Below are positions 1 through 10,101 of a stretch of 64,000 bases of DNA, in pieces. The stretch spans positions 2,284,642 to 2,348,641 of the forward strand of contig NC_040013.1 of the NCBI RefSeq assembly GCF_000972845.2, written 5' to 3'. The translations under genes and the position numbers were made by a program. Positions within the stretch are counted from its first letter, which is position 1; each line of letters starts with the position of its first letter. Source of the DNA: Larimichthys crocea (lineage: Eukaryota > Chordata > Actinopteri > Sciaenidae). A model generated the notes under the pieces. It made no database searches, was not told the origin of the DNA, and saw only the letters and a program-made list of their open reading frames with translations.

Positions 1-1400
1 CAGGGTTCAACAGTCAGTGCATTGTGATTTTGCACTTAACCCTGAGCCTGCATCATCGTGCAGCCTCTTGGTTTCAGTCACAGTCTGTGAGAAGAGGCTA
101 CAAAACAAAGAAGCAAAATAATGTGAAGTATAGGAATGTTGAAACTGTGCAGTAGATTTTAGCACTTCCTGCCACCCTCCTCCTTCGCACTGACAACCCG
201 TTCTTTGATCACTACTCTGAAAATCCGAACTGTTACTGAGAAACCCATTCTGTTTCCAGGCACTAAAAAAAAAAAAGTCTTCCATTCGAATGTCGACGTA
301 GTATGGCAATATCATGCTTTTTAAAAGAAGACCCAATAGCCAAAAGTACAAAAGGAGTCCTGGTTCCCCTGCAGATCCTCCATGCCGCCTGTGTTTATCA
401 GTCTATTTGTGTAGCCACAGTGACCCCTTGTGCTCAATGGTGCATAAATGTGTGAATGTTGTCTGTAACCAGTCAAACCAAATAGATGTGTTGTACAGAG
501 CTCCGAGTGATGCAGATTGTCACCTTTACCCCCGCCCTGCTGCTATATGTGCTTGTTGATATGACGTGCGTCTCCAAATTTCTTTTTTTTTAATTTTTTA
601 AGAAAATGTTCTGTTTGAATTATTTCGTACGGGCTTCGTTGTTTTCTATGAGGCAGGACTATCTGAGGCATGTAAGTTTATGCATTTAGTGATTCAGGGC
701 TTCATTTTTAAACTTTACACTGACTCAGTGACTGTCAGATTTATCGTGGCACAGACCTACTGCCAAGAGAAGCAGCCTTGTGTAATTGTTGCACTGAGTG
801 TGTAATTTATGAAAATGAGCCATCATAATTAGCACGGATGGTTAACTTTGAAAAATGTCGTTCTGTCACTCAGAGGCTTCGTTGCCACATTAAGACATGC
901 TATTTTGCCGTGGCACCTCTTGAGACTGACAGGATGAGCTGAGACGGCAATGCAAAGAAGTAGTTTTATGTATTTATGTTTTTGATATTCACAGAGTTTT
1001 TCTTACATTATTTATGGTGGACATATTTGACTGTGAATGTATATTATTTTCTTTGTTTGTTTTTTATTTATTTTTAAAAATGCCTTGTATAATCATCGTG
1101 AAAAGATTCAATTCTTTAGGAATGTGAGTGAAACTGATCGTCAGTCGATGCCTGCCAGATTTAAAAACGTACATCATAAATGTAAGTGCAAGAATCAAAA
1201 AGCTGAGGTTTTTGTTAATTAAGAAAATATAAGATACTGCATAATGTAAATCATGGTGGATTATTGAATTATATGTAAAAGAAAAAAAATATAGAATATT
1301 TGATGTTATATGCAATGTAGCTATATTATGTGAAAATGAGTATGTTATTAAAACATGCACATGTCCAATAAAGTCTATGACCAACAGTGAATGAATGAGG
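1..1400 (+). other. Possible 3' UTR tail of a gene upstream of the window
   Basis: The stretch has no credible coding exon: its longest frame is an 81-residue cysteine-rich one at 314-559 that I do not recognise. It becomes AT-rich from about 560. A canonical AATAAA lies at 1367-1372 and is followed by a GT-rich tract, beginning with the (CTGT)n repeat at 1433. That arrangement suits a cleavage and polyadenylation site for a plus-strand transcript whose coding part lies before the window. This is inference only. The alternative is plain intergenic DNA. Confidence 0.25.
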
Positions 1401-1432
1401 TTCAAGTTTTACTTAATCATGTCTGTCCATCC

Positions 1433-1479
<47 letters not shown>

Positions 1480-1480
1480 G
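1433..1480. repeat. (CTGT)n microsatellite
   Basis: About 12 uninterrupted units of CTGT. It directly abuts the 3' end of the minus-strand SINE at 1490-1655. Many tRNA-derived SINEs end in such short tandem repeats, so the tract may be the expanded tail of that element. Confidence 0.9.
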
Positions 1481-1489
1481 CCCATCCTT

Positions 1490-1655
1490 TTCCAAGTTAA
1501 AGGTCTAAAGTTCGAAAGATGGACAAAGAGGGGATGACATGCAGTAAAGAACCCAGGCTGGAGTTGAACCCAGCATGGCCTTGCCTTGATACATTGGACG
1601 CATGCTCCACCAGATAAGCTACCGGGGCAACCCAGACAAAAAAGATTTTGCATAA
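1490..1655 (-). mobile_element. tRNA-derived SINE (teleost type)
   Basis: Read on the minus strand, the element has a pol III box A-like motif, GTAGCTTATCTGGTGG (plus-strand 1607-1622). About 40 bp further on is a box B-like GGTTCAACTCC (plus-strand 1560-1570). These are the two internal promoter elements of a tRNA-derived SINE head, with one or two substitutions from consensus. The body, which includes a CTGCATGTCATCCCC stretch, matches a phrase I recall as common in teleost SINEs. The tail runs into (CAGA)n. There is no tRNA cloverleaf, so it is not a functional tRNA gene. Confidence 0.65.
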
Positions 1656-1659
1656 AAAA

Positions 1660-4600
1660 ACCCGTCTCGATGACTTACTGCATCCAGATCAAGATATTTC
1701 AAATGATGTTGGCCGTGTTAAACAGGTAGAAGTCCTTGCAGTGCTCATGTTTCTGTGTTATTGGGTCATTCTGCTCTTCGTGCTGTGTATGGGAGCGAGC
1801 TAGTATCTTAAATGAATCTAAAATGCGAGGTTACGGAGGATCTGAAGCAGTAAAACACGCCACATGCTGAAACTTGTACTCACTTTGTTCAGCTGGACTG
1901 TAGTTGTAATAGCCGACAGTCTTATGTGACCACAAGGTGGTGTGGGCCTGCAAGTGTTCCATTCTGCACACAGTTAATCAGGTTATATAATTCTTTTTAC
2001 TCTGGTGTAATGAGCACACACTTCTACGTCTCTGCGTGTTTGATCGGGGCTATTCATTACTTTACATTCCATTCATTTGGCAAATGAAGGAAGTTACAAT
2101 ATGTGCGTTGAAATCTGAAACATGAGGCCGATATCAGCATCTCTCTCTCTCTCTCTTTACAAATGAGATCACCGACTGTGGAACCGTTATTATGTTGTGA
2201 GTGCTGCAGGAACCAGAGTATTGTCGGAGTTTGCTCTCCTACTGTGCTCCAACTCCAGCACGGTCTCATTTTCATTGTGTCTTCTGAAACATACATTTTA
2301 ATTACACAATTCTGAGTCATAATCCCACAGAAAACACAAATACCAATGTGTGCATAATCCTATTAAACAAAACTAATCTGGCACATATGAACAAATGGCT
2401 CCCTGAATGCCACTCATAGGATATCTTTTCTTTGTATTATAAAAGACTAATTCATTGTGTTTGAGGGGGTCAGTATCTTCGTGCCTACGTTAGGGCTGCC
2501 AATCTGAATGGAGCAGCTGCAGCTCGGAGAGGCCAAATAGTATTATTCATCCTCACTCAAAGGAATGATTGTGTCATTGCCTTGTTTTGCACAAATCAAT
2601 GACTGCGTCTATAGATGAAAAAGATACATTAAAACTGAGATCTTTTACTTCCCCCCCTATCCGACTATAAAGTGGCCTGACCTGGCCCTGATAGTTTGGC
2701 TCGTACAGGTTTTATACGATGAGGGAGCGAGCTCAATTTTAATCATCGAATGGATCAATTTCTTTTTCCACTGAAACTTTTCATTGCTGGAAAAGTGTCT
2801 GAGAGTGCAAAATCCAATTTGCAGGCAGGTTGTTAGAGTGTGTAGCAGCTCGCTCACTAAAGGTCAGCGTGCTTTTTAATGCTCCGTCTGCTCGCTTGCA
2901 TTTCTTATCTAGCCGGCCAGCAGGCCATAGTATTCTCTCCTCCACAGAAAATCTAGATTTGGTTTGCAGTGAAGATGATCAGGAAATACTAAATATTGAA
3001 TGTGCTCTGGAAGATAATTAAATTCTACCTTTTTGGCATGCAATACTTGTAAGTCAGCATCGTCATAGTGAGTGAAGGAATGACTTTAGGATCTCGACAT
3101 CAGACTTTACCACTACCCAGCAAACTAAGCCATTCATTCACGAGAAAACAACTGTGATTTTCTGCCACTACTGTCTTCGAAGTGGTGTGTAATCATCCCG
3201 ATACAACTTCTGTGACTTTGCAGGTTACAAATAAAAGGATTCAAGGGTATTGCTGGCTTCTTCTGTTAGGAAAAAAAAAGCGAAGACAAAAGGGGAGGGG
3301 TGCTCACGACTTCTTCTATGAGCCAGGATATTTCTAGAGCTGACCCATTTAAACAGCCCGGAGAAGCTGCAAGCGCAGGTGCATCTGGACGGCTGCAACT
3401 GGCAATGCGTAATTACATACATTAAGTGTCAAAACTGATTTGCACATGCAATTTAATGGGAGGATGTGCAAGCTTACGCAGGATCTGAGTGAGAATAATT
3501 CCAGGCGAGGGAGTCGAATCCCGTTGGTTTCATTCATTTCAAATGCTCACACAGAATACATTTGTGCTCTCAATCATCCTCGTTCTTTTATGAGTGACAA
3601 AGAAAAGCTCGTGTCAGCCCACGATTGAGTTGCTTTATTCAGCAATCAGATGGGAATGAGGAAACAGTGGCTGTTACAGCTATTATACATGGCCTACAGC
3701 TTTGCACAATTAGTGCAAGTCAGTACTGCTTTGCATTGTGCTGCTGAGATATCCATATTTAGAAGGACCTCATTGATTCTAGGCACAAAAGATTTGTTGT
3801 CTGTCCAGTCTTGAATAGCAGGATCTCTCAATCACAGTCCCTGCATCAGAAAAACCTCTCGCTGACCTCAATCAGTGTTTGAAAATGTGATGAAGCTCTG
3901 AGAGGAGAGCACTGTAATGTAACCGCATTCTGTTTCCGTGCGGGTTACATAACAATATCACAGTGACAATGCACAACCGTCAAATAATTCACACCATCAG
4001 GGGCCCTCGGAAAGAAGAAACTGCACCAACCACCACCTCCACCAAGAGGCCCATCTCTCTCTCAAATGTGTTTTCCCTTTAATAAACTTACACACATGAC
4101 TGAATGTTTCCCTCGCCAAAATGGCAGATGATGAAGGATGAGAGAGAGAGGAGTGTGGAGTAAAGATTTAATTAAGACTCACCATGGGATGTCTTACTGT
4201 GACTCAAGAGACCAGGACAGAGGAGTTTGTGTTTGCTCACTGCAGCTGTGAATAATATCTACACTATTCTTACTTTGACCTACATGTACTGAGAGGAGGA
4301 TCTGAGAATATGCCCACATGAGTGCAGGTCTTTCTGGTTTATTCTCACCGTGAGGCTGCCGGCGGGGTTGGTTGGTCATGGTGGTGGTGGTAGTGGTAGT
4401 GGGGGGGTGTTCTCCTTATGGCAAACCTTATGTTAACTTTAATTTGTCGGTCTCTGCTGGAGATAATCACGGTCCTGCAGCAGGATGTACCCACTGAACA
4501 GCCGATGCTCCATCTCCTTCCTGCTGTGCATTTACAGAATGTTGAAGGTTTACAAGCGATCCTCGCCTCCCCTCCGTCTTCTCCTCGTGACGTCGATTTT

Positions 4601-6416
4601 TATGGTCTCCATGGATGACTCCCATCAGCACTTTACTTCATTCCCTTTGAAATCAATTCAGTCTCTTTTGCTCCTACTCAGTGTGGGTTACCATGGATAC
4701 CGCTCCCAAATGGTTTGGCTTGCACATGAATTTGTTTATGAGTGTTACTTGGAGTGGATTGGAATGTTCTTTTTTTTTTTTGTGCAGCCAAAATAAACAT
4801 CATTTGTAAATTGAGCATAGCATATATGACACTTAAGTGTTCTATTTTATTCTAATAAAAGAATGATGCATCCGGTGAAGGTTTCTTCGGGGAGTGAGCA
4901 TGAAATCACTTCTTCCAGCTTTACAGCATGCGGTAGCAGCTACACGACTTCCTCCAGTATCTGCAGTACACTCAGGAAAAAAAAAAGCCGCTGAATATAA
5001 TCTGGTCTGATCCACCAGGAATCGAAGCTACGCCAACGTGGCTTCTTCGGTTCCCCCCGTTGAGCCAAATGCTTCATTTGGCTGCATCTAAATCCTCCAC
5101 AATAACCCGCGGTCTGAGCGGTGTCCCACCCTTCATGGACCACCTCGGCTGTAAATGATGTCTGGGGCAAGAAGGTCGGACGGAGAGGATTGAGTGGTTT
5201 AATTTGTCCAGGACTTAGTCTGGGTTCTTTTGGAATTAAGGAAAGACTGATGCTGCTGTTCCATATTGCAGGGAATATAAGATCTCAAGGAACCACCCAC
5301 ATTCAAACATATGTCTCTCTAAAAGATCTAATCCTGGCTGTGTGAAATATTCACCACTGCAGGGCCCCGCAGAGCATCCCCGGGGGGATTTCTTGTGAAA
5401 CATTCAAGCTGAAATGTGTTCGCCTCAACTTCCCTCTAATGTGTTTTCCTTGTTTTCCTCTGACATTACAGTCCAACATAACCAAAGAGACTTGCTTTGT
5501 ATTAGCCTGCCACATTGGCTATTTTTGGGCTGGACTCTGTAAAGCAATGGGGCCTGGCTGCTTCTGTGTGTGTGTGCATCATCACATCTCTTACGTAATT
5601 CCCTCCAATGGGAACACAGAAATCAGGAGGAAAGTTTGTAGAGAGTGTCTTAATGTTACGTGCAGTTAATTAGAGACAGCTGGAGAACTGAAGGTTGTTT
5701 ACTGTCCCAGCGTGAGCGCAGAACGTCCAGATTCCTCCTCACGGCTCGTTATGGTTGATATGTCAGAGCAGCATGGAGGCTTGTTGGAGCACTGGAGGCT
5801 GAGCTCTGCTTTAGATGTCGATACGTTGTGGTGGTGTAAGCCTGATTGATCCATGTCAGAGGGGCTTCTAATCAACAGAGAGCCATTGATTTCCTCTCCG
5901 CGGAGCCTACGAGGTGCCTAAGACACCTGCTAGCGGCCAGCTGACAGACACTTATGCCTTCTAACCAACAGCTGACACAAACTGATGCCAATGCACTGTG
6001 CTGGAGAGGGGTGAGTCACACATGCTCAGATAGATCCCACTCTCAGGGATGCTGGATGCTGCACAATGTGAGATCCACTGTACTGTCATTCTGAATCATA
6101 TCTCATACACGTGGTATGTCACAGATGGAGTCTCGGTTAGCTGTAGTGTTTTGTAACCAGGAAGCAGGCAGGAATAAGTATAGACGCTGTCCTTCCTGTA
6201 ACAGAACGAGCACTGTCAAAGCTGAGTATCATTGCGATCTTCAGCCTGATCAGCACAGCTCGTCTGTGGTGATTTCTATCTGCTGTGAGAGTGCTTCAGT
6301 AAGCACTTTTTTCCAGAGGCAGTCACATGCTCCAGGGCCGGGGCTCACAGCCAGCTGTCCCCATCATCAATTCAGACAATGCAGAAGGCTGAGGTGAGGT
6401 GAGACGTTGGAGGCAG

Positions 6417-6447
<31 letters not shown>

Positions 6448-7120
6448 ACAATGCAAACAACAAATACGACGTGCAAGCAACATCATGTCGTATGGAGGAA
6501 GGTGCAGGAGCATTTTTAAGAGGTGCCAATCTGAATGTGCATGAGGAGCCTGCAGGTCAAGATCAGCTCAACACATCACACCAGAGCTGAATCATCTAAT
6601 AAATGATTTTTTCAAGCAAAATGCTGAATGTTTGCTTGTTCATGCTTCTAAAATGTGTCGATTTGATGTTTCTCTTTGTCATACATGACAGATGTGTGAA
6701 TGTTTTGGGGTTTTGGGGTGTTTGAGGACGTCACTTTGAGCCGCTCTGACATCTTTCACAATTCTCTGACATTTCATACACTGGGAAACAAGTGGAACAT
6801 TAATGAAACCAGCCCGTGCAGCCTCACGTCACACGTCTACTTTACTAAAAATGACATTATGTTGGCACAGGACTGCTTTTCCTCATCACTGGGGTCTTAT
6901 GCATGTCCAACAGTGCAGGTGGAAGACCAGATGTGACCAGTTCAGTGCAGCAGAGGCCTCAGATTCTACAGGCTGCAAACTTTTCTAAACATGTAAACGT
7001 CTGAATATCTTTGTCCTCGTGATGAGAGGAGCTGATTACAGCAGCTCACACACTGCAACCTGCAGCTCCTCCGGAAATGCCCATGCAGTTGCAGTCCTCA
7101 GGGCTCCATATTCAGAGATG
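1660..7120. other. Non-coding upstream flank of ajm1
   Basis: No open frame here looks like an exon of a known protein; the frames are short, unbiased in composition and unsupported by splice sites. The stretch contains a (TG)n tract at 6417-6443, short CT runs, and mixed-sequence blocks such as 3060-4100 and 5700-5950. The latter includes a TGATTGAT Pbx/Hox-type octamer near 5842. Some of it may be regulatory DNA for ajm1, but I cannot show conservation. Confidence 0.5.
6417..6443. repeat. (TG)n microsatellite
   Basis: Uninterrupted dinucleotide run of about 13 units in the upstream flank of ajm1. Confidence 0.9.
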
Positions 7121-7203
7121 AGATGAGACCGCATTGCTGCTCCGAGACTGAACAGCCTCCTCCAGCTCCATCCTCCCTCCTCCTCCTCCTCCTCCCTCCT
7201 CCC

Positions 7204-7210
7204 CATAAAA
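7204..7210 (+). promoter_or_regulatory. TATA-like element, candidate ajm1 core promoter
   Basis: CATAAAA lies in a GC-rich stretch with CpGs (about 7130-7500), upstream of a splice donor at 7499. If used, transcription would begin near 7235. The promoter could equally be a dispersed CpG-island type without TATA function. Confidence 0.3.
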
Positions 7211-7234
7211 ACACGCACAACCACGCCTCCAGAG

Positions 7235-7498
7235 GCACGCGCACAAGCGCAGGACTCAGACACACCTCCTCCTTCCCCTCCATCACACACACACAAACAC
7301 ACACACACACACACACACTCACAGAGAAAGGCATAAGCGAGTGTGAGAGCATCGCTGGGTGGAATGGACAACATGTAAGGCAGCCATGAAGGACGTGCTC
7401 TGCTCCGGGAGGCTCACGGTGCAGGTGCGCTATGGATGAAGCTGCACCTCACGGAGAACACCGCGTCCACCGCATCCGATCCACTCACCGGCGACACG
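7235..7498 (+). other. ajm1: ajm1 non-coding exon 1 (5' UTR)
   Basis: The exon end is set by a good splice donor, ACACG|GTAAGA, with GT at 7499. It pairs with the strong acceptor TCTGTCCGCAG ending at 10050, 51 nt before the ajm1 start codon. The 5' edge is a guess placed about 25 nt after the TATA-like element. A (CA)n tract lies inside at 7283-7321. The exon holds at least three upstream ATGs, described in the next entry. The main frame does not extend into this exon, because stop codons lie in frame just before the ATG at 10102. Confidence 0.5.
7386..7498 (+). promoter_or_regulatory. Cluster of upstream ORFs in the ajm1 leader
   Basis: Three ATGs open in the leader. The one at 7386 gives a closed 17-codon frame ending at 7439. 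The one at 7432, if exon 1 is joined to the exon at 10051, gives about 39 codons and stops 1 nt before the ajm1 ATG. The one at 7436 crosses the same junction and stops after 23 codons. Such uORFs usually reduce translation of the main frame. Whether the leader really starts upstream of all three is not known. Confidence 0.4.
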
Positions 7499-8178
7499 GT
7501 AAGAAGGTCCCCCCCCCTCCTCCTTTCCATTCAAACCTTAACATTTCCAAACTTAGCCGAACTCATCCTCCCCCTTTTTTGTCCTGGCTTGAACCCGCTG
7601 CTTCTTTTCTTTCCCCCCACCCCGATAAATGATGTCATTCCGGGCTCCTCAAAGGCGTTAGGTCAGCCACAAAGGATGGAGGGCCGTCCGTGCCGCAGCA
7701 CCAAAATAAAAGAGGTGCTGGAGTGCGATGGAGCAAGAATTTGGTAACGCTTCGAGGCTTGAATGCGCCTCGGTATGGCCCCCGCGGGGAGGAGGAGATC
7801 AGGCGGATCTGCATCACATTTGTTATTGTCTGCAAAACCTCGAGTACAAGTTTGTGTTTCCACTCACAAATCGAGCAATCAGATGAATGTGAGCAATGTG
7901 CAATAAAAACGAAGCAGAGGGAATGAAGATCATCGCTGCGTCCTGCGATAAGGTCAACATAAAGTCGCACTTGTAGTGTCACAGATGGATGGAGCCCACA
8001 CAGAGGAGCGTTAAAGCAATTCATTTCAATCACGAGTCCATGTTTTCAGGCTGAGATTGTGCCCTCACTGTGCAACTCCAGGAGTGTTTCATGGTTTCTT
8101 TGCTGTGTGCTGTAGCCATGGAGACAGTATGTGGCATGTGGTTTTATACTTGTGCTAGAAAGCGTAGTCACCCCCCCA

Positions 8179-8219
<41 letters not shown>

Positions 8220-10050
8220 CCTATTGAAGAACCTCGAGGATGAGTAGAGGAAGGAATGCATTTAGTTCGAGCATCTTCTGTCCTCGATGTGAACAAGTAT
8301 CTTTAATCTTCAGTCCTGAATCTGTGTGACAGAAACATATCGACACTTTCCTGCAGAAATAAAGTGTGTCAGTGGTGACCTACCGCAGGACCTACATGAT
8401 AAATTCTAATATTTGATTAATCTCCTGAGGCGTTCATATCCTGTAACATTCCCAATGGGATTTGTATAGTAGCAGTGCAGGGCTATTTTTACAGTATCCT
8501 TGCAAAGCCATTCATACAACAATAGTGGGAGCTATTGTTCGTATCCGTTAGTGTACTAAAGCTGTTTAAGACAGATAGATTGTGGTGGAGAATTACTCAC
8601 CGAACGTTCACCTGCCCACCTTATTAGACCTATTTTTAGTCTGTGTAATAAAAAAGAAGTCTCGTCAAGGTCCCTTCCAGCTCTGTTGACAACTCACCTC
8701 GTCCATTTAAACCCAGAAGAAGAGGAAGAGTGAAAGCAAGGTGGATTTAAGTGACTTTATTTCTGTTTAGTAGTAAATGACACAGATTTGACGTAAGTGA
8801 TTGTAACCCCAGCGGCGATGGAACAGCCAGTAATAGTACAGCATGTAATCTGTATTTTTAAGAACAGCAGACTGAAACACTCACACACGTAACAAAATAA
8901 CAAGGAAAGCTGATATTGTATATGAAATTAATCATTTTGCCAAAGTGGTCTAGTATTTATCTGCAAATTCAGATTTCTACATGTCTTTTTAAATCAAATA
9001 AATAATCCTTGCATGCAACTGTAGCTTGCGGCATCTTCAATGCAAGGAGGCCGAGCGAAAACAGCGAATAACAGTGTTGGTTTGTCTGTCGAGGTCGGTC
9101 GTGTGTGAACAGACGTGATATTTAGGTGTGTTGTGGAGACATGACGGGGGGAGATGGCTGGTCAGTCCTCTCTCTCTTCATGATGAACAGATGGTAACTC
9201 AGGGTTAGATCGTGGGTGGGTGCCAACAAGAAAGACCATGTGTGTGTGACACAAATCCATTGTTGGAATGGTTTTCGTCCGTAATGATATTTACTTACTA
9301 AAACACTTTGAATGTTCTCTAAGCTGAGATTAACAGCAGTTGTCTGTATATTATTTATTCATAAGAGGTGAATAATTCAAACAGTAGGAAACATTTTTTG
9401 AAACAAGTATAAAAACTCAAGTTAACCGTTTATAATTTATGTTAATTGCGAGCCGTCTAACAGAGGTTACAGGATTTGATAAAAAATAATAAGACATATT
9501 GCACTAATGCAATAAAATCACTTTAAATTTGTCTCCTGTCTTGGATTATATTTAATCAGAAGGAGTTTAAATATCTTTCATATCATTGTCTCAAATATTT
9601 TTATGTTTTTAAGTCAAATTAAAAATAAATCTGGCATAATGTCATGTGAGTTTTGTTTTGCATTTCCCTATAATAAAAAAAATCTTCTACTTGGCAGCGA
9701 AAGAGCACATGAAGAGCTAATTTTATCTTAAAGTGTCTCCAGACTAATTAAAATGAAAAATGATGTTGTGGCTGTTGGTGTAAAATTAACTTGGTTAACT
9801 ACCTTTTGTTAAATTTCCACACAGTCATCACTACAGGTATCTGTGTCATGTGATCGGGTCGTTGCTTACATCTGACTCAGCTTTATAGACGCTTTAAAGT
9901 ATTAAAAATGATTTTTAAAACGTGTTTAGAGATTTAGTTCACATCAAGTATGAACTGATCCGACTGACATTACTTTAACTCTTCGTACCAGAACCTCACA
10001 CACATTTGAATTGTTTAAAAGTGTATTCATTTATCTCTTTCTGTCCGCAG
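7499..10050 (+). other. ajm1 intron 1
   Basis: A 2.55 kb intron within the 5' UTR with donor GTAAGA and acceptor TCTGTCCGCAG. It contains a (CA)n microsatellite at 8181-8217 and AT-rich sequence from about 8900 to 9900. No exon-like frame was seen. First introns often carry enhancers, but nothing specific is recognisable here. Confidence 0.55.
8181..8217. repeat. (CA)n microsatellite
   Basis: About 18 CA units flanked by C runs, within ajm1 intron 1. Confidence 0.9.
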
Positions 10051-10101
10051 GCTGTGTGATCTTGAATCACACTGAATGGAGAGCAGTGAAGTTCCTTTAA
10101 G

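Noticed and set aside
314..559. 81-codon cysteine-rich frame
   Set aside because: No signal peptide pattern, no regular cysteine spacing and no recognisable family; likely chance in a non-coding stretch.
7036..7389. Frames with Val-Cys or Thr-His runs on both strands near 7.1-7.4 kb
   Set aside because: They translate the (CA)n tract and the CTCC-rich leader of ajm1; the region is better explained as promoter and 5' UTR.
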